A stretch of DNA of 64,000 nucleotides from Thermoleophilia bacterium (GCA_025928515.1 JAICJI010000003.1:16592-80591); one strand, 5' to 3'; shown: positions 16,881 to 24,481, numbered from the stretch's first letter. Made by a program: numbers and translations. Notes: a model not told the origin generated them from the sequence alone.

Positions 16881-16890
16881 GAGCACTTCA

Positions 16891-17301
16891 ATGCGCAAGA
16901 TTCGGAACGCGACACGCATGACGAAGATGGTCGTCGCGGCGGTCGCCGCCGTCGTCGTCTTCGCGAGCACTTACGGCTTCGCCGCCTCGCTGGGCCTCAC
17001 GACCAACGGCCTCGGCGCCGGCAGCAGCGTCGTCGCCGCCTGCGGCACCGGCATCCAGGCCGCCTACACCACGGCGTACGCCTCGGGGATTCCCGGCTAT
17101 GCGGTCAGCCAGGTGAACCTCTCCAGCATCCCGGCCGCCTGCCAGAGCAAGTCGTACAGGATCCAGCTGACCGGCGCCGCGGGCGCTGCAGTGGGCACCG
17201 AGATGAGCGGCACGCTCCCCGCGACCGCCACGGCGAACATCGCGACCTCGGGCAACCCCGACGCGAGCCTCGTCACCGGCGTCTCCGTCGTCATCTCGTA
17301 A
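16891..17301 (+). CDS. Small secreted protein A of the SipW-linked locus
   Basis: A 136-residue exported protein. It has a long, Lys/Arg-rich n-region (residues 1-12), a hydrophobic core at about 13-27, and a predicted cleavage near 'YGFAAS'. The mature part begins 'SLGLTTNGLGAGSSVVAAC' and contains a second cysteine in 'IPAACQS'. The rest is Ser/Thr/Ala-rich and probably all beta. The same framework (ASL...L.AG...VA.C...V.QVN...P.AC) recurs in the next gene, so the two are paralogues with a likely disulfide. The early mature segment 'GLGAGSS' recalls the start of SipW-dependent TasA/CalY proteins. ATG 16891 is chosen for its GAGGAG site; an upstream frame extension to 16696 would destroy the signal peptide. 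Function as a surface or fibre subunit is inference. Confidence 0.8.
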   Translation: MRKIRNATRMTKMVVAAVAAVVVFASTYGFAASLGLTTNGLGAGSSVVAACGTGIQAAYTTAYASGIPGYAVSQVNLSSIPAACQSKSYRIQLTGAAGAAVGTEMSGTLPATATANIATSGNPDASLVTGVSVVIS

Positions 17302-17327
17302 GGAACGTCTTCGTACCGGCGGATAGC

Positions 17328-17356
17328 GAGCGGGGCACGAACGACGTGCCCCGCTC
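17328..17356 (+). promoter_or_regulatory. Intercistronic 11-bp hairpin between secreted proteins A and B
   Basis: GAGCGGGGCAC (17328-17338) and GTGCCCCGCTC (17346-17356) form a perfect 11-bp stem with a 7-base loop. No T-run follows, and the next gene's GGAGGTG ribosome-binding site starts 12 bases later. It could be a partial terminator or an mRNA-stabilising 3' end that raises protein A above the downstream products. Confidence 0.55.
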
Positions 17357-17380
17357 CACTCCGACCATGGAGGTGATGGA

Positions 17381-17767
17381 GTGAAGCGGCTGATCAAGAT
17401 TCTCGGCGCAGTGTTGACGGCGACGTTGCTGTCGGCCGGTGTCGCCGCCGCCGCGAGCCTCACCTTCTCGACCGGATTGCTCTCCGCCGGAAACGCCGCG
17501 GTCGCCGGCTGCACCTCGTCCGCGCTCACCGCAACCCGGAACGTCAACAACAGCGGCAACGTCACACAGGTCAACGTCCTCAACGTCCCGCAGGCCTGCG
17601 CCGGCCAGACGCTCGCCGTGACGCTCGAGAACAGCTCCCACACGAGTCTCGGCGCCGCCTCGACCACCGTCGGGACGTGCACCGGCGGTTGCACCGTGAC
17701 GATCACCGGCTTCGGCACCGTCGCGGCCGCGAACCTTTCCGCCTACGCCCTCTCTCTCAGCAACTGA
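17381..17767 (+). CDS. Small secreted protein B of the SipW-linked locus (paralogue of A)
   Basis: A 128-residue exported protein with signal peptide residues 1-24 ('LTATLLSAGVAAAA'). The mature start 'SLTFSTGLLSAGNAAVAGC' aligns with protein A, and 'VTQVNVLNVPQAC' aligns with A's 'VSQVNLSSIPAAC'. It has an additional Cys pair ('GTCTGGCTV') absent from A. No membrane anchor or sortase motif is visible. GTG 17381 is preceded by GGAGGTG at a good spacing; an ATG four bases upstream runs immediately into a stop. The next gene starts 3 bases after its stop. I recall similar small secreted proteins beside SipW-like peptidases in other actinobacteria, but know of no assigned function. Confidence 0.8.
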   Translation: MKRLIKILGAVLTATLLSAGVAAAASLTFSTGLLSAGNAAVAGCTSSALTATRNVNNSGNVTQVNVLNVPQACAGQTLAVTLENSSHTSLGAASTTVGTCTGGCTVTITGFGTVAAANLSAYALSLSN

Positions 17768-17770
17768 CCA

Positions 17771-18424
17771 ATGCGCAGTCTCCGCATCACCCCTCTTCGC
17801 CTCGCCTCCGGGATTCTTGTCGGCTCGCTCTCGTTCGCGGGTGCCGGGTACGCCGCCGACATTGGGCTCGGCTCCAAGAACCTCCACGCTTGGACACAGA
17901 CGCTGACCAAGGCGACCTGCAACCAGACCTCGACCACCGCCGACGACACGTTCGTCAACCAGGCGAGCCCGACCAGCACGACGGGCGGGACGGCGACAAC
18001 GCTCGCGATCAAGCCCACGTCCGGCTCGCAGGAATACGCCTTCATCCGCTTCGATCTGAGCGGCTGCGGCCTGCCCACGACCGGTGGCGCGGACAGCGCG
18101 GTCCTGACCGTCCACGTCACCACGGCCGGCAGCGACACGATCTCCGTCTTTCCCGTCACCTCGAGCTGGAGCTCGTCGACACTCAACTGGAACGGCGTCG
18201 GCAGCCTCGCGATCGGTTCCACCGCCACGGGCACCTTCTCCGCGTCGACGACCGGGACGAAGACCGTCACGGTCACGGCCGACGTCGACAACGCGATCAA
18301 GGCGGGGAACCTGTGGGGCTGGGAGCTGAAGGCCACGAGCGGCTCCGCGACCGTGGCGATCGGGGCGTCCGAGAACGGCACCTCCGCCAACCGACCCTCA
18401 ATGACCCTCAGCGATGAGAAATAG
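17771..18424 (+). CDS. Secreted DNRLRE-type protein
   Basis: A 217-residue exported protein. The signal peptide is residues 1-27 ('VGSLSFAGAGYAAD'). Its mature start 'DIGLGSKNLHAWTQTLTKATC' keeps the same spacing to the first Cys as the two small proteins. The body has the DNRLRE pattern: 'DTFVNQASPTSTTGGTATTLAI', 'YAFIRFDLSGCGLPTTGGADSAVLTVHV', 'SWSSSTLNW' and 'VTADVDNAI'. DNRLRE domains are extracellular beta-sandwich modules found in surface and matrix proteins, often in repeats; here there is a single copy. It is 3 bases after protein B and its end overlaps the signal peptidase start by 11 bases, so it is part of one operon. No catalytic residues are recognised. Confidence 0.82.
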   Translation: MRSLRITPLRLASGILVGSLSFAGAGYAADIGLGSKNLHAWTQTLTKATCNQTSTTADDTFVNQASPTSTTGGTATTLAIKPTSGSQEYAFIRFDLSGCGLPTTGGADSAVLTVHVTTAGSDTISVFPVTSSWSSSTLNWNGVGSLAIGSTATGTFSASTTGTKTVTVTADVDNAIKAGNLWGWELKATSGSATVAIGASENGTSANRPSMTLSDEK

Positions 18425-18971
18425 CGTCGGAACACTTCGCCCCGGGCTGCGTAGGCCGCACGTGGCGCTGCCCAAGCTGCCGCAGATCCTGCTTCCGCTC
18501 GCGAAGCTTGCGGCGCTCGTCTGCGTCGTCGGGACCTGTCTCTGGTTCGGACTGCCGCAGGGCCTCGGCGGACGCGCCAGTTGGGTGCTCGTGAGCGGCA
18601 CGAGCATGCTGCCGCGCTTCCACACCGGCGACCTCGTCCTCGTCGAGCACCAATCGGGCTACCACGTCGGCGAGGTCGTCGCTTACCGCGTCCCGCAGGG
18701 CCAGGTCGGCGCGGGGCACACCGTGATCCACAGGATCATCGGCGGCGACGGCAAGACCGGCTGGAAGTTGCAGGGCGACAATCGCACCGCGCCGGATCTC
18801 TGGTACCCCACGAATCACGACGTCATCGGCGCGAAGCAGCTACGGATCCCGCACGCGTGGTTCGTGCTGCGCATCTTCCACATGCCCCTCCTGCTCGGGC
18901 TGTTCGCCGCCTGCGGCGTCTTCTTCTGGATCGCGCTCTCTGGCGACGAGAAGACAAAGGAGCAAAGCTGA
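18414..18971 (+). CDS. SipW-like (S26B, Ser-His) signal peptidase I
   Basis: A 185-residue membrane signal peptidase. Membrane segments lie near residues 24-44 and 160-180. The catalytic Ser is in 'VSGTSMLPRFHTGDLV'. The usual bacterial Lys is replaced by His in 'GHTVIHRIIG', and 'LQGDNR' supplies the Asp motif. A Ser-His dyad and a C-terminal anchor are hallmarks of the archaeal/ER-type peptidases such as Bacillus SipW, which is dedicated to fibre proteins TasA and TapA rather than general secretion. Being in one operon with three secreted proteins that share an N-terminal pattern, it is probably their dedicated processing enzyme. This is inference from context and family. Confidence 0.88.
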   Translation: MRNSVGTLRPGLRRPHVALPKLPQILLPLAKLAALVCVVGTCLWFGLPQGLGGRASWVLVSGTSMLPRFHTGDLVLVEHQSGYHVGEVVAYRVPQGQVGAGHTVIHRIIGGDGKTGWKLQGDNRTAPDLWYPTNHDVIGAKQLRIPHAWFVLRIFHMPLLLGLFAACGVFFWIALSGDEKTKEQS

Positions 18972-18972
18972 G

Positions 18973-20439
18973 ATGAGCGTCGTCCCCGACCTCTATCTCG
19001 TCGAGCGCCAGGCGCTCGGTGGTCGCCTGCGGTCGATCATCGCCGGTCTTGCGCGGAACCGCACGCTCGTGGCGATCGCCGGAAGTTCCGCAATGCTGAT
19101 CATCTTCGCAGCGATGGTCGCGACCGACGGGCCGGCGCGGATCGGCACGATCTGGTTCGTCCCGTGGGTGGCGCTCCTCGCCGCCCAACTGGGGCCGATC
19201 GGCGGCGCGCTTTCCGGGATCGCGGCGACGGCGCTGTACTTCGCAGCCGCGGAGCTGGTCGCGGACGCCGACGATCCGCTGGCGGTCGGGCTGCGGCTGC
19301 TCCCGCTCGTCGGAGTCGGCGTCGTGGCGGGACTCTCCTCGCGACGCATCTCCTCGGACGCGCTCGAGCTGCAATCGACGGCCGCGCTACAGCATGGGCT
19401 GCTCGACTCGACGATCGACGGGATCTGCCTCACCGACGTGACCGGCAACATCGTTCTCGCAAACGCGCCGCTGGAGCGATTCGCGGTCGAGCTCGGGCTG
19501 CCGCAGCACGGAACGGTCGCGGAGCGGCTGCTCAAGCTCGCCGACCGGACGACCGAGCCGGCCCGCTTCGCCACGCGCATGCGTGACCTCGGCCGCGACC
19601 TCGCGCCGAGCGAGGACGAGTTCGAGCTCGCCGAGAGCGGACGAGTCTTCCGCGGCTACACCGCTCCGGTCGCCCGTAAGGACGGAACCGTCGTCGGGCG
19701 GATCTGGACCCTGCGCGAAGTGACCGCGGACCGCCGTCTCGAGCGGCTGCGCGATGCGTTCGTCGACGCGGTCTCGCACGAGCTGCGGACACCGCTCACC
19801 TCGATGTCCGGGTTCCTCGAGCTGCTCGCCGACGAGGAGCACGCGCTCGCGCCCGCCGGCCGCCGGTATCTCGAGGTCATCCGCCGCAGCAACTCCCGCC
19901 TGATAGAAGCCGTCGAGGATCTCCTCCTCGTGGCCCAGATCGAGGCGGAACGGCTCGAGCTGCGGCACGAGCCGACGGATCTGGCCGCGCTCGCAAGCGC
20001 AGCTGTCGAAGCGGCACTGCCGGCCGCCGCCGAGAACGGGATCGAGCTCCGCCTCGAGGTCGACGGCCACCTCCCGCTCGAGGCCGACGCCGAGCGACTC
20101 CGTCAAGTCCTCGACAACCTCGTCTCGAACGCGCTCAAGTTCACGCCCGACGGCGGCTCGGTGACCCTGTCGGCGCACAACGGCGACGGACCGCTGCGGG
20201 TCGAGGTGACCGACACGGGGATCGGCATCCCCAAGGACGAGCTGGGCCAGCTGTTCTCGCGCTTCTACCGTGCGTCGACCGCCACGCGCCGCGCCATTCC
20301 CGGCACCGGCGTCGGGCTCGTGATCGCCCGCGCGATCGTCGAGGCGCACGGCGGGAAGATCTCTCTCGAGAGCACCGAGGGAGCGGGAACGCGGGTCTCC
20401 GTGAGCCTGCCCGCGGCTCAGGCCGCCGGCGGCACGTAG
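18973..20439 (+). CDS. Membrane histidine kinase of the secreted-protein locus
   Basis: A 488-residue sensor kinase. The N-terminal 130 residues carry about four membrane segments with almost no external loop, resembling DUF4118/KdpD-type sensors. A PAS-like domain follows ('STIDGICLTDVTGNIVLANAPLERF', about 145-240). HisKA has its phospho-acceptor in 'VSHELRTPL' (His269), and HATPase boxes are intact ('NLVSNALKF', 'DTGIGIPKDEL', 'GTGVGLVIARAI'). ATG 18973 follows the peptidase stop by one base, so it is co-transcribed with the export genes. Its likely partner is the convergent response regulator, whose gene overlaps its 3' end by 22 bases. The lack of an external domain suggests it senses the membrane or an intramembrane cue. 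Confidence 0.92.
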   Translation: MSVVPDLYLVERQALGGRLRSIIAGLARNRTLVAIAGSSAMLIIFAAMVATDGPARIGTIWFVPWVALLAAQLGPIGGALSGIAATALYFAAAELVADADDPLAVGLRLLPLVGVGVVAGLSSRRISSDALELQSTAALQHGLLDSTIDGICLTDVTGNIVLANAPLERFAVELGLPQHGTVAERLLKLADRTTEPARFATRMRDLGRDLAPSEDEFELAESGRVFRGYTAPVARKDGTVVGRIWTLREVTADRRLERLRDAFVDAVSHELRTPLTSMSGFLELLADEEHALAPAGRRYLEVIRRSNSRLIEAVEDLLLVAQIEAERLELRHEPTDLAALASAAVEAALPAAAENGIELRLEVDGHLPLEADAERLRQVLDNLVSNALKFTPDGGSVTLSAHNGDGPLRVEVTDTGIGIPKDELGQLFSRFYRASTATRRAIPGTGVGLVIARAIVEAHGGKISLESTEGAGTRVSVSLPAAQAAGGT

Positions 20440-21113
20440 CGGTAGCCGAACCCGCGCACCGTCTCGATCGGCTCGAAGCCGGCCGCTTCCTGCCCGAGCT
20501 TCTTGCGCAGATACGAGACATAGAGCTTCACCTGGTCCCGTGACACGCCGCCCGCGTGACCCCAGACGTGCTCGATGAGCTGGTCCGCCGAGAGCACCTG
20601 CCCCGCGTGCTCCACGAGCGTGCTGAGCAGCCGGAACTCGAGCGGGGTGAGGCGGATCGGCAGGCCGCAGCACATGACGAGCCGCCGGCCGTAGTCGATC
20701 GAGAGCGCTCCGTCGTCGTAGTGTTCGAGATGGGTCGGCTCGGGCGCGCGCCGCAGCAGGGCCTCGATCCGCGCGAGCAGCTCCTGGCGGCCGAACGGCT
20801 TGACGACGTAGTCGTCGGCACCGGCGCGGAAGCCTCGCACCTTGTCGATCTCGCCGCCGCGCGCCGTGAGGAGGATGACCGGGACGTCGCTCAGATCGCG
20901 GAGCCGGTCGAGCGTCTCGAAGCCGTCGAGCTCGGGCATGGAGAGGTCGAGCACCACGACGTCGGTCGGATTCGCGTGGAAGGTCCGCAGCGCGTCGCGC
21001 CCGTCCTTCGCCGTCAGCACGCCGTACCCGGCGCCGCGGAGCAGCTCTTCGAGCAGAAGACGGATGTCGTCGTCGTCGTCGACAACGAGCACCCGCCGCA
21101 AGGGCGCCGTCAT
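20418..21113 (-). CDS. OmpR/PhoB-family response regulator, convergent with the kinase
   Basis: A 231-residue response regulator. The receiver has the acidic cluster 'VDDDDD', phospho-acceptor Asp56 in 'VVVLDLSMPEL' and Lys in 'DDYVVKPF'. The C-terminal winged helix runs from 'RLTPLEFRLLSTLVEH' to 'VRGFGYRYVPPAA'. KdpE-like features fit a KdpD-like partner. The gene ends inside the 3' end of the histidine kinase gene (22-base tail-to-tail overlap), an unusual arrangement for a cognate pair. ATG 21113 is chosen because the receiver fold starts there; an in-frame reading to 21389 would cross the divergent secreted-protein gene. Confidence 0.92.
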   Translation of the reverse strand: MTAPLRRVLVVDDDDDIRLLLEELLRGAGYGVLTAKDGRDALRTFHANPTDVVVLDLSMPELDGFETLDRLRDLSDVPVILLTARGGEIDKVRGFRAGADDYVVKPFGRQELLARIEALLRRAPEPTHLEHYDDGALSIDYGRRLVMCCGLPIRLTPLEFRLLSTLVEHAGQVLSADQLIEHVWGHAGGVSRDQVKLYVSYLRKKLGQEAAGFEPIETVRGFGYRYVPPAA

Positions 21114-21156
21114 CACCGCACTCAGTATGAGGAGGGCTCCGGCCGATGAGAGTGCG

Positions 21157-22101
21157 ATGAAGCGCGTCATACCCGCTGCAGCGCTCGCAGCCGCGTTCGC
21201 CGCCGTTCTCCTGACGGGGTCATCCGCCGAGGCGCTGCGACTGCCTGCGGCTCGACATTGTCCGGTCTTCCCCGCGAACAACTCGTGGAACCAGCGTGTG
21301 GACAAGCTTCCGGTATCGGCAGATTCTGCGCGACTCATCAGCTCGATCGGCCTCGACGCACCTGTCCATGCGGATTTCGGCTCCGGCAAGTGGGACGGGG
21401 GCCCGATCGGGATCCCGTTCGACGTCGTCTCACGGAAGACCGCGCGCAGTCACGTCTCGTTCGCCTACGCGGACGAGTCCGACCGCGTCCGCTATCCGAT
21501 CCCGAGGCACGTGCACATCGAGGGAGGCCCGCGCGCGACCGGCGACCGGCACGCGATCCTCGTCGACAAGAGCGCGTGCCGGCTCTACGAGCTCTACGAC
21601 CTGCGCCGTACGGGGCATGGCTGGACGGCCGGCTCGGGCGCCGTCTGGAGCCTGCGCTCGAACCACCTCCGTCGGGCAGGCTGGACGTCGGCCGACGCCG
21701 CCGGGCTGCCGATCTTCCCCGGCCTCGCCCGCTGGGACGAGGACAAGCGCGGCACGATCGACCACGCGCTCCGCTTCACCGCCTCGGAGACGCGTCGCGC
21801 GTACGTCTATCCGGCGCGGCACTACGCGTCGAGCTCGACCGATGCGGCGCTGCCGCCGATGGGGCTGCGCGTGCGACTGAAGGCGAGCGTGAACGTCGCG
21901 TCGTTCCCGAGGCAGGCTCGCGTGGTGCTCGTGGCGCTCCAGCGCTACGGGATGATCCTCGCCGACAACGGCTCGCCCTGGTACATCTCGGGCGCGCCGA
22001 GCCCGCACTGGTCGAACGATGCACTCCACACGCTCGGCCGGCTCACGGGAGCCGACTTCGAGGTCGTCGACACGTCCTCGCTGCCCGAGCCCGGGAAGTA
22101 G
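21157..22101 (+). CDS. Secreted hypothetical protein, about 314 residues
   Basis: Signal peptide residues 1-24 ('AAALAAAFAAVLLTGSSAEA'), then a globular domain with 'HCPVFPANNSWNQRVDKLPV', 'DFGSGKWDGGPIGIPF', 'RHAILVDKSACRLYELYDL' and a C-terminal 'GMILADNGSPWYISGAPSP'. Two cysteines (in 'HCPVF' and 'SACRL') may form a disulfide in the mature protein. I have seen this conserved 'NNSWN' type secreted protein in soil actinobacteria and related phyla, but know no function. It is divergent from the response regulator with only 43 bases between, so it is a plausible target of that regulator. ATG 21157 starts the signal peptide; no clear Shine-Dalgarno sequence is seen. Confidence 0.8.
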   Translation: MKRVIPAAALAAAFAAVLLTGSSAEALRLPAARHCPVFPANNSWNQRVDKLPVSADSARLISSIGLDAPVHADFGSGKWDGGPIGIPFDVVSRKTARSHVSFAYADESDRVRYPIPRHVHIEGGPRATGDRHAILVDKSACRLYELYDLRRTGHGWTAGSGAVWSLRSNHLRRAGWTSADAAGLPIFPGLARWDEDKRGTIDHALRFTASETRRAYVYPARHYASSSTDAALPPMGLRVRLKASVNVASFPRQARVVLVALQRYGMILADNGSPWYISGAPSPHWSNDALHTLGRLTGADFEVVDTSSLPEPGK

Positions 22102-23013
22102 CTAAAGCGCGGCCCAGTCAGCCCTGGGATCGGGCAGCGGCGTGAGCAGCGGCTCGACCTTGTCGCGCAGGTGCTCGAACGCCGGCGGCAGGATGAGCTT
22201 CTCGCCGAGATGCGCGGGATCCTCGTCGGTCGCGAAGCCGGGCCCGAGCGTCGCGATCTCGAAGAGGACGCCGGCCGGCTCGCGGAAGTAGATCGAACGG
22301 AACCAGAAGCGGTCGATGATCTCGGTCGGGTGTCCGCCCGCGTCCTGGACGAGGTCGTGCCATGCCTGCTGGTCGTCCATCTGCGAGGCCCACGCGACAT
22401 GGTGGACGGTCCCGGCCCCGCCGATGCCGGGCGCGTCCGGGGCGTCGGTGTACTCGATCCACCCGCCGCGCGTGTCGGCACGGGTGTCCCAGCGGCCGTC
22501 CCGCTGCTCGAAGCCGAGCTTCGCGAGGAACGCGTCGCTCGGCCGTCCGTACGCGCGAACGCCCTCGAACCCCTGCAGCGCAAGCTCCGCCGGAATCTCC
22601 GGATGACGCGCCACGAGCGGCTCGTCCCCGACGTGCGAGACCACGAGCTCGTGCGCAAGTCCTTCCGGGTTCTCGAAGCGAAGCGACTCGCCGTCGGCCT
22701 CGACCTCGTGACCCTCGACGCTCAGCCGGTCGGCCCAGAACCGGAGAGCGTCCGCGGAGCCGACGCGCCAGACGACGGTGTGCACCATTCCGTCCCCCGC
22801 CTGGCCGGGCCGAGCGTTCGGGTACTCGAAGAACGTGATGTCCGAGCCGGCGTGGCCCTCCTCGTCGGCGTAGAAGAGGTGGTACACGGTCGGGTCGTCC
22901 TGGTTCACCGACTTCTTCACGAGCCGGAGGCCGAGGACCCGCGTGTAGAAGTCGACGTTGCCGGGCGAGTCGGCGGTGATGCACGTCACGTGGTGGATGC
23001 CGTCGAGCCTCAT
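22102..23013 (-). CDS. VOC-family ring-cleaving dioxygenase / glyoxalase-like
   Basis: A 303-residue protein with two vicinal-oxygen-chelate modules. The first opens 'LDGIHHVTCITADSPGNVDFY' and the second contains 'GTVHHVAWAS' and 'GVLFEIATLGPGF'. The metal ligands expected in this family are visible: His in 'IHHVT', His in 'VHHVAW' and Glu in 'LFEIAT'. The whole resembles the MhqO/LinE-type ring-cleaving dioxygenases. The substrate is unknown; hydroquinone-type aromatics are the family precedent. The ATG overlaps the stop of the upstream DUF2007 gene (ATGA), so the two are translated together. Confidence 0.88.
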   Translation of the reverse strand: MRLDGIHHVTCITADSPGNVDFYTRVLGLRLVKKSVNQDDPTVYHLFYADEEGHAGSDITFFEYPNARPGQAGDGMVHTVVWRVGSADALRFWADRLSVEGHEVEADGESLRFENPEGLAHELVVSHVGDEPLVARHPEIPAELALQGFEGVRAYGRPSDAFLAKLGFEQRDGRWDTRADTRGGWIEYTDAPDAPGIGGAGTVHHVAWASQMDDQQAWHDLVQDAGGHPTEIIDRFWFRSIYFREPAGVLFEIATLGPGFATDEDPAHLGEKLILPPAFEHLRDKVEPLLTPLPDPRADWAAL

Positions 23014-23228
23014 TGCGCGGCCAGCAGCTCCTTCGCGGCGGCCAGATCCGTCTCGTGCACGAGGATCTCCTGCGCTCCCGCCGCGATGAAATCCTCGAGA
23101 GGCGAGTCGATCGCGTCGGTGTCCCGGTGGGCGCACTCGATGCCGGCCGACCGGAGCAGGCCGCACACCACCTCGGCCTCGGACACGCTGGATACGACTT
23201 TCAGTACGACTGCATCGTCCGCCTGCAC
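23010..23228 (-). CDS. DUF2007-type small protein
   Basis: A 72-residue protein with the DUF2007 pattern ('VLKVVSSVSEAEVVCGLLRSAGIEC' then 'EILVHETDLAAAKELLAA'). It has a ferredoxin-like fold related to PII-type and putative signal-transducing modules. GTG 23228 lies 7 bases after TAGGCT (23236-23241, minus strand), a leaderless promoter. It heads a two-gene operon with the dioxygenase. What it binds is unknown. Confidence 0.82.
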   Translation of the reverse strand: MQADDAVVLKVVSSVSEAEVVCGLLRSAGIECAHRDTDAIDSPLEDFIAAGAQEILVHETDLAAAKELLAAQ

Positions 23229-23248
23229 GCGACGAAGCCTACGGGGAG

Positions 23249-23542
23249 TCAGCCGCCGATGGCGCCGCAGACGGTCTCCTGGATCTCGCCCAGGCTGCCG
23301 CCGCCGCCGCTACTGGCGATCAAGAGATTGCCGGCATGTCGAGTCTGGACGCGGATGGCCTGACAGGAGCCGATCGCAGTCTGCGCGTCGCGCTCGACCC
23401 CGACGATGTCGTCGAAGGGGACGTCGACCTGAAGCTCGTGGCCCGGCTCGCCGCCGTGCAGCCAGAGACCGTGCAGGTCGAGCTCGAGCCGACCGTGGAA
23501 AGCGATCCCACCGTTCCGCCAGAACACCGCGTAGCTCGACAT
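23249..23542 (-). CDS. Small hypothetical protein, possibly PH-like
   Basis: A protein of about 97 residues with alternating strand-like segments ('GRLELDLHGLWLHGG', 'LQVDVPFDDIVGVERDA', 'AIRVQTRHAGNLLIAS') and a C-terminal helix. This pattern resembles bacterial PH-type domains. A GAGGTG site lies close before ATG 23542; ATG 23551 and starts up to 23605 are alternatives. There is no signal peptide. It is 20 bases upstream of the DUF2007 gene on the same strand. Function unknown. Confidence 0.6.
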   Translation of the reverse strand: MSSYAVFWRNGGIAFHGRLELDLHGLWLHGGEPGHELQVDVPFDDIVGVERDAQTAIGSCQAIRVQTRHAGNLLIASSGGGGSLGEIQETVCGAIGG

Positions 23543-23704
23543 GCACCTCATGGTGGTCCGCGGATACGAGCTCGGCATCCGGGAAAACCACCGAACCCAC
23601 ATCACCCGATCGCGGCGGCGATCGCCGCTCCTGCGAGGACTCGCCTGCGGTCGCAGACTCGGAGAGAATGCTCACAACGCAATCGAGTCCGAGGGAGGCA
23701 CGGT

Positions 23705-24481
23705 ATGAAGCGTCGGTTGAGGGCACCGAGCCCAGCGTTCGTCCTGTCCCTGCTCGCGCTGTTCGTGGCACTCGGCGGAACGACGTACGCCGCGGCGACC
23801 CTGCCGAAGAACAGCGTTGGCACCAAGCAGTTGAAGAAGAACGCGGTGACATCCGTGAAGATCAAGAAGGGGGCGATCACCGCGTCCAAGATCAACACGG
23901 CCGGCCTAACCGTCCCGAGCGCGCTTCAGGCCACGAACGCGACCCATGCGACGAGCGCCGGAAGCGCTCCTCCCATCGGCTCCGCGGGCGGCGCGCTGAC
24001 CGGCAGCTACCCATCGCCGACCATCGCCGCAGCATCGGCCCCGACGGGTCTCGTGGCCAACCCCGCAACCGGCACGGACCCTTGCACCGGACTCGCACCG
24101 CAGTCCGGGATCTACTGCGGCATCTCGAGCGCCCACTGGAGCGACGGGATCTATGGCGGCGACGGTGTTCAGTTCTGGCGCGACCGGCTCGGGGACGTTC
24201 ACATCCGCGGAGAGGCCCACTACTCCACCACGTTCAGCTCAGGCTGCGGCTGCGCGCTGTTCTTCCTACCGCCGGGCTACCGGCCGAAGGTGTTGCAGTC
24301 GTTCCCGGTGGCCACCGGTCAGTCGGCGGGATCGTTTGCCTCGGGAACCGCCCTCCTCGTGGTCTACCCGGCGGACTTCACGGCAGGCCCGTCAAGCAGC
24401 GGAGCTGTTGCGCTCTACGACTCGGGTGTCACCGGAACCGAGGTCTTCATCGGCGACGTGGAGTTTCGAACCGATGCCTGA
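23705..24481 (+). CDS. Secreted protein with the Thermoleophilia-type 'NSVGTKQLKKNAV' repeat head
   Basis: A 258-residue exported protein. The signal peptide (residues 1-33, 'LSLLALFVALGGTTYAA') is followed by two short repeats: 'LPKNSVGTKQLKKNAVTSVK' and 'IKKGAITASKINTAGL'. Next comes 'GGALTGSYPSPTIA', the linker motif common in tail-fibre and collagen-like proteins. The C-terminal 150 residues form a Cys-containing beta-rich domain ('GIYCGISSAHWSDG', 'FSSGCGCALFFLPPGYRP'). I know the N-terminal pattern mainly from Thermoleophilia, where many copies occur per genome. Function is unknown; a surface adhesion module is a guess. The Shine-Dalgarno sequence is GAGGGAGG. Confidence 0.85.
   Translation: MKRRLRAPSPAFVLSLLALFVALGGTTYAAATLPKNSVGTKQLKKNAVTSVKIKKGAITASKINTAGLTVPSALQATNATHATSAGSAPPIGSAGGALTGSYPSPTIAAASAPTGLVANPATGTDPCTGLAPQSGIYCGISSAHWSDGIYGGDGVQFWRDRLGDVHIRGEAHYSTTFSSGCGCALFFLPPGYRPKVLQSFPVATGQSAGSFASGTALLVVYPADFTAGPSSSGAVALYDSGVTGTEVFIGDVEFRTDA

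Noticed and set aside
16658..16890. Cyclic di-GMP riboswitch before the secreted-protein operon
   Set aside because: The conserved GEMM-I elements (CACGCA...GGGCAAACC and the tetraloop receptor) are not present; only an unclassified structured leader can be supported.
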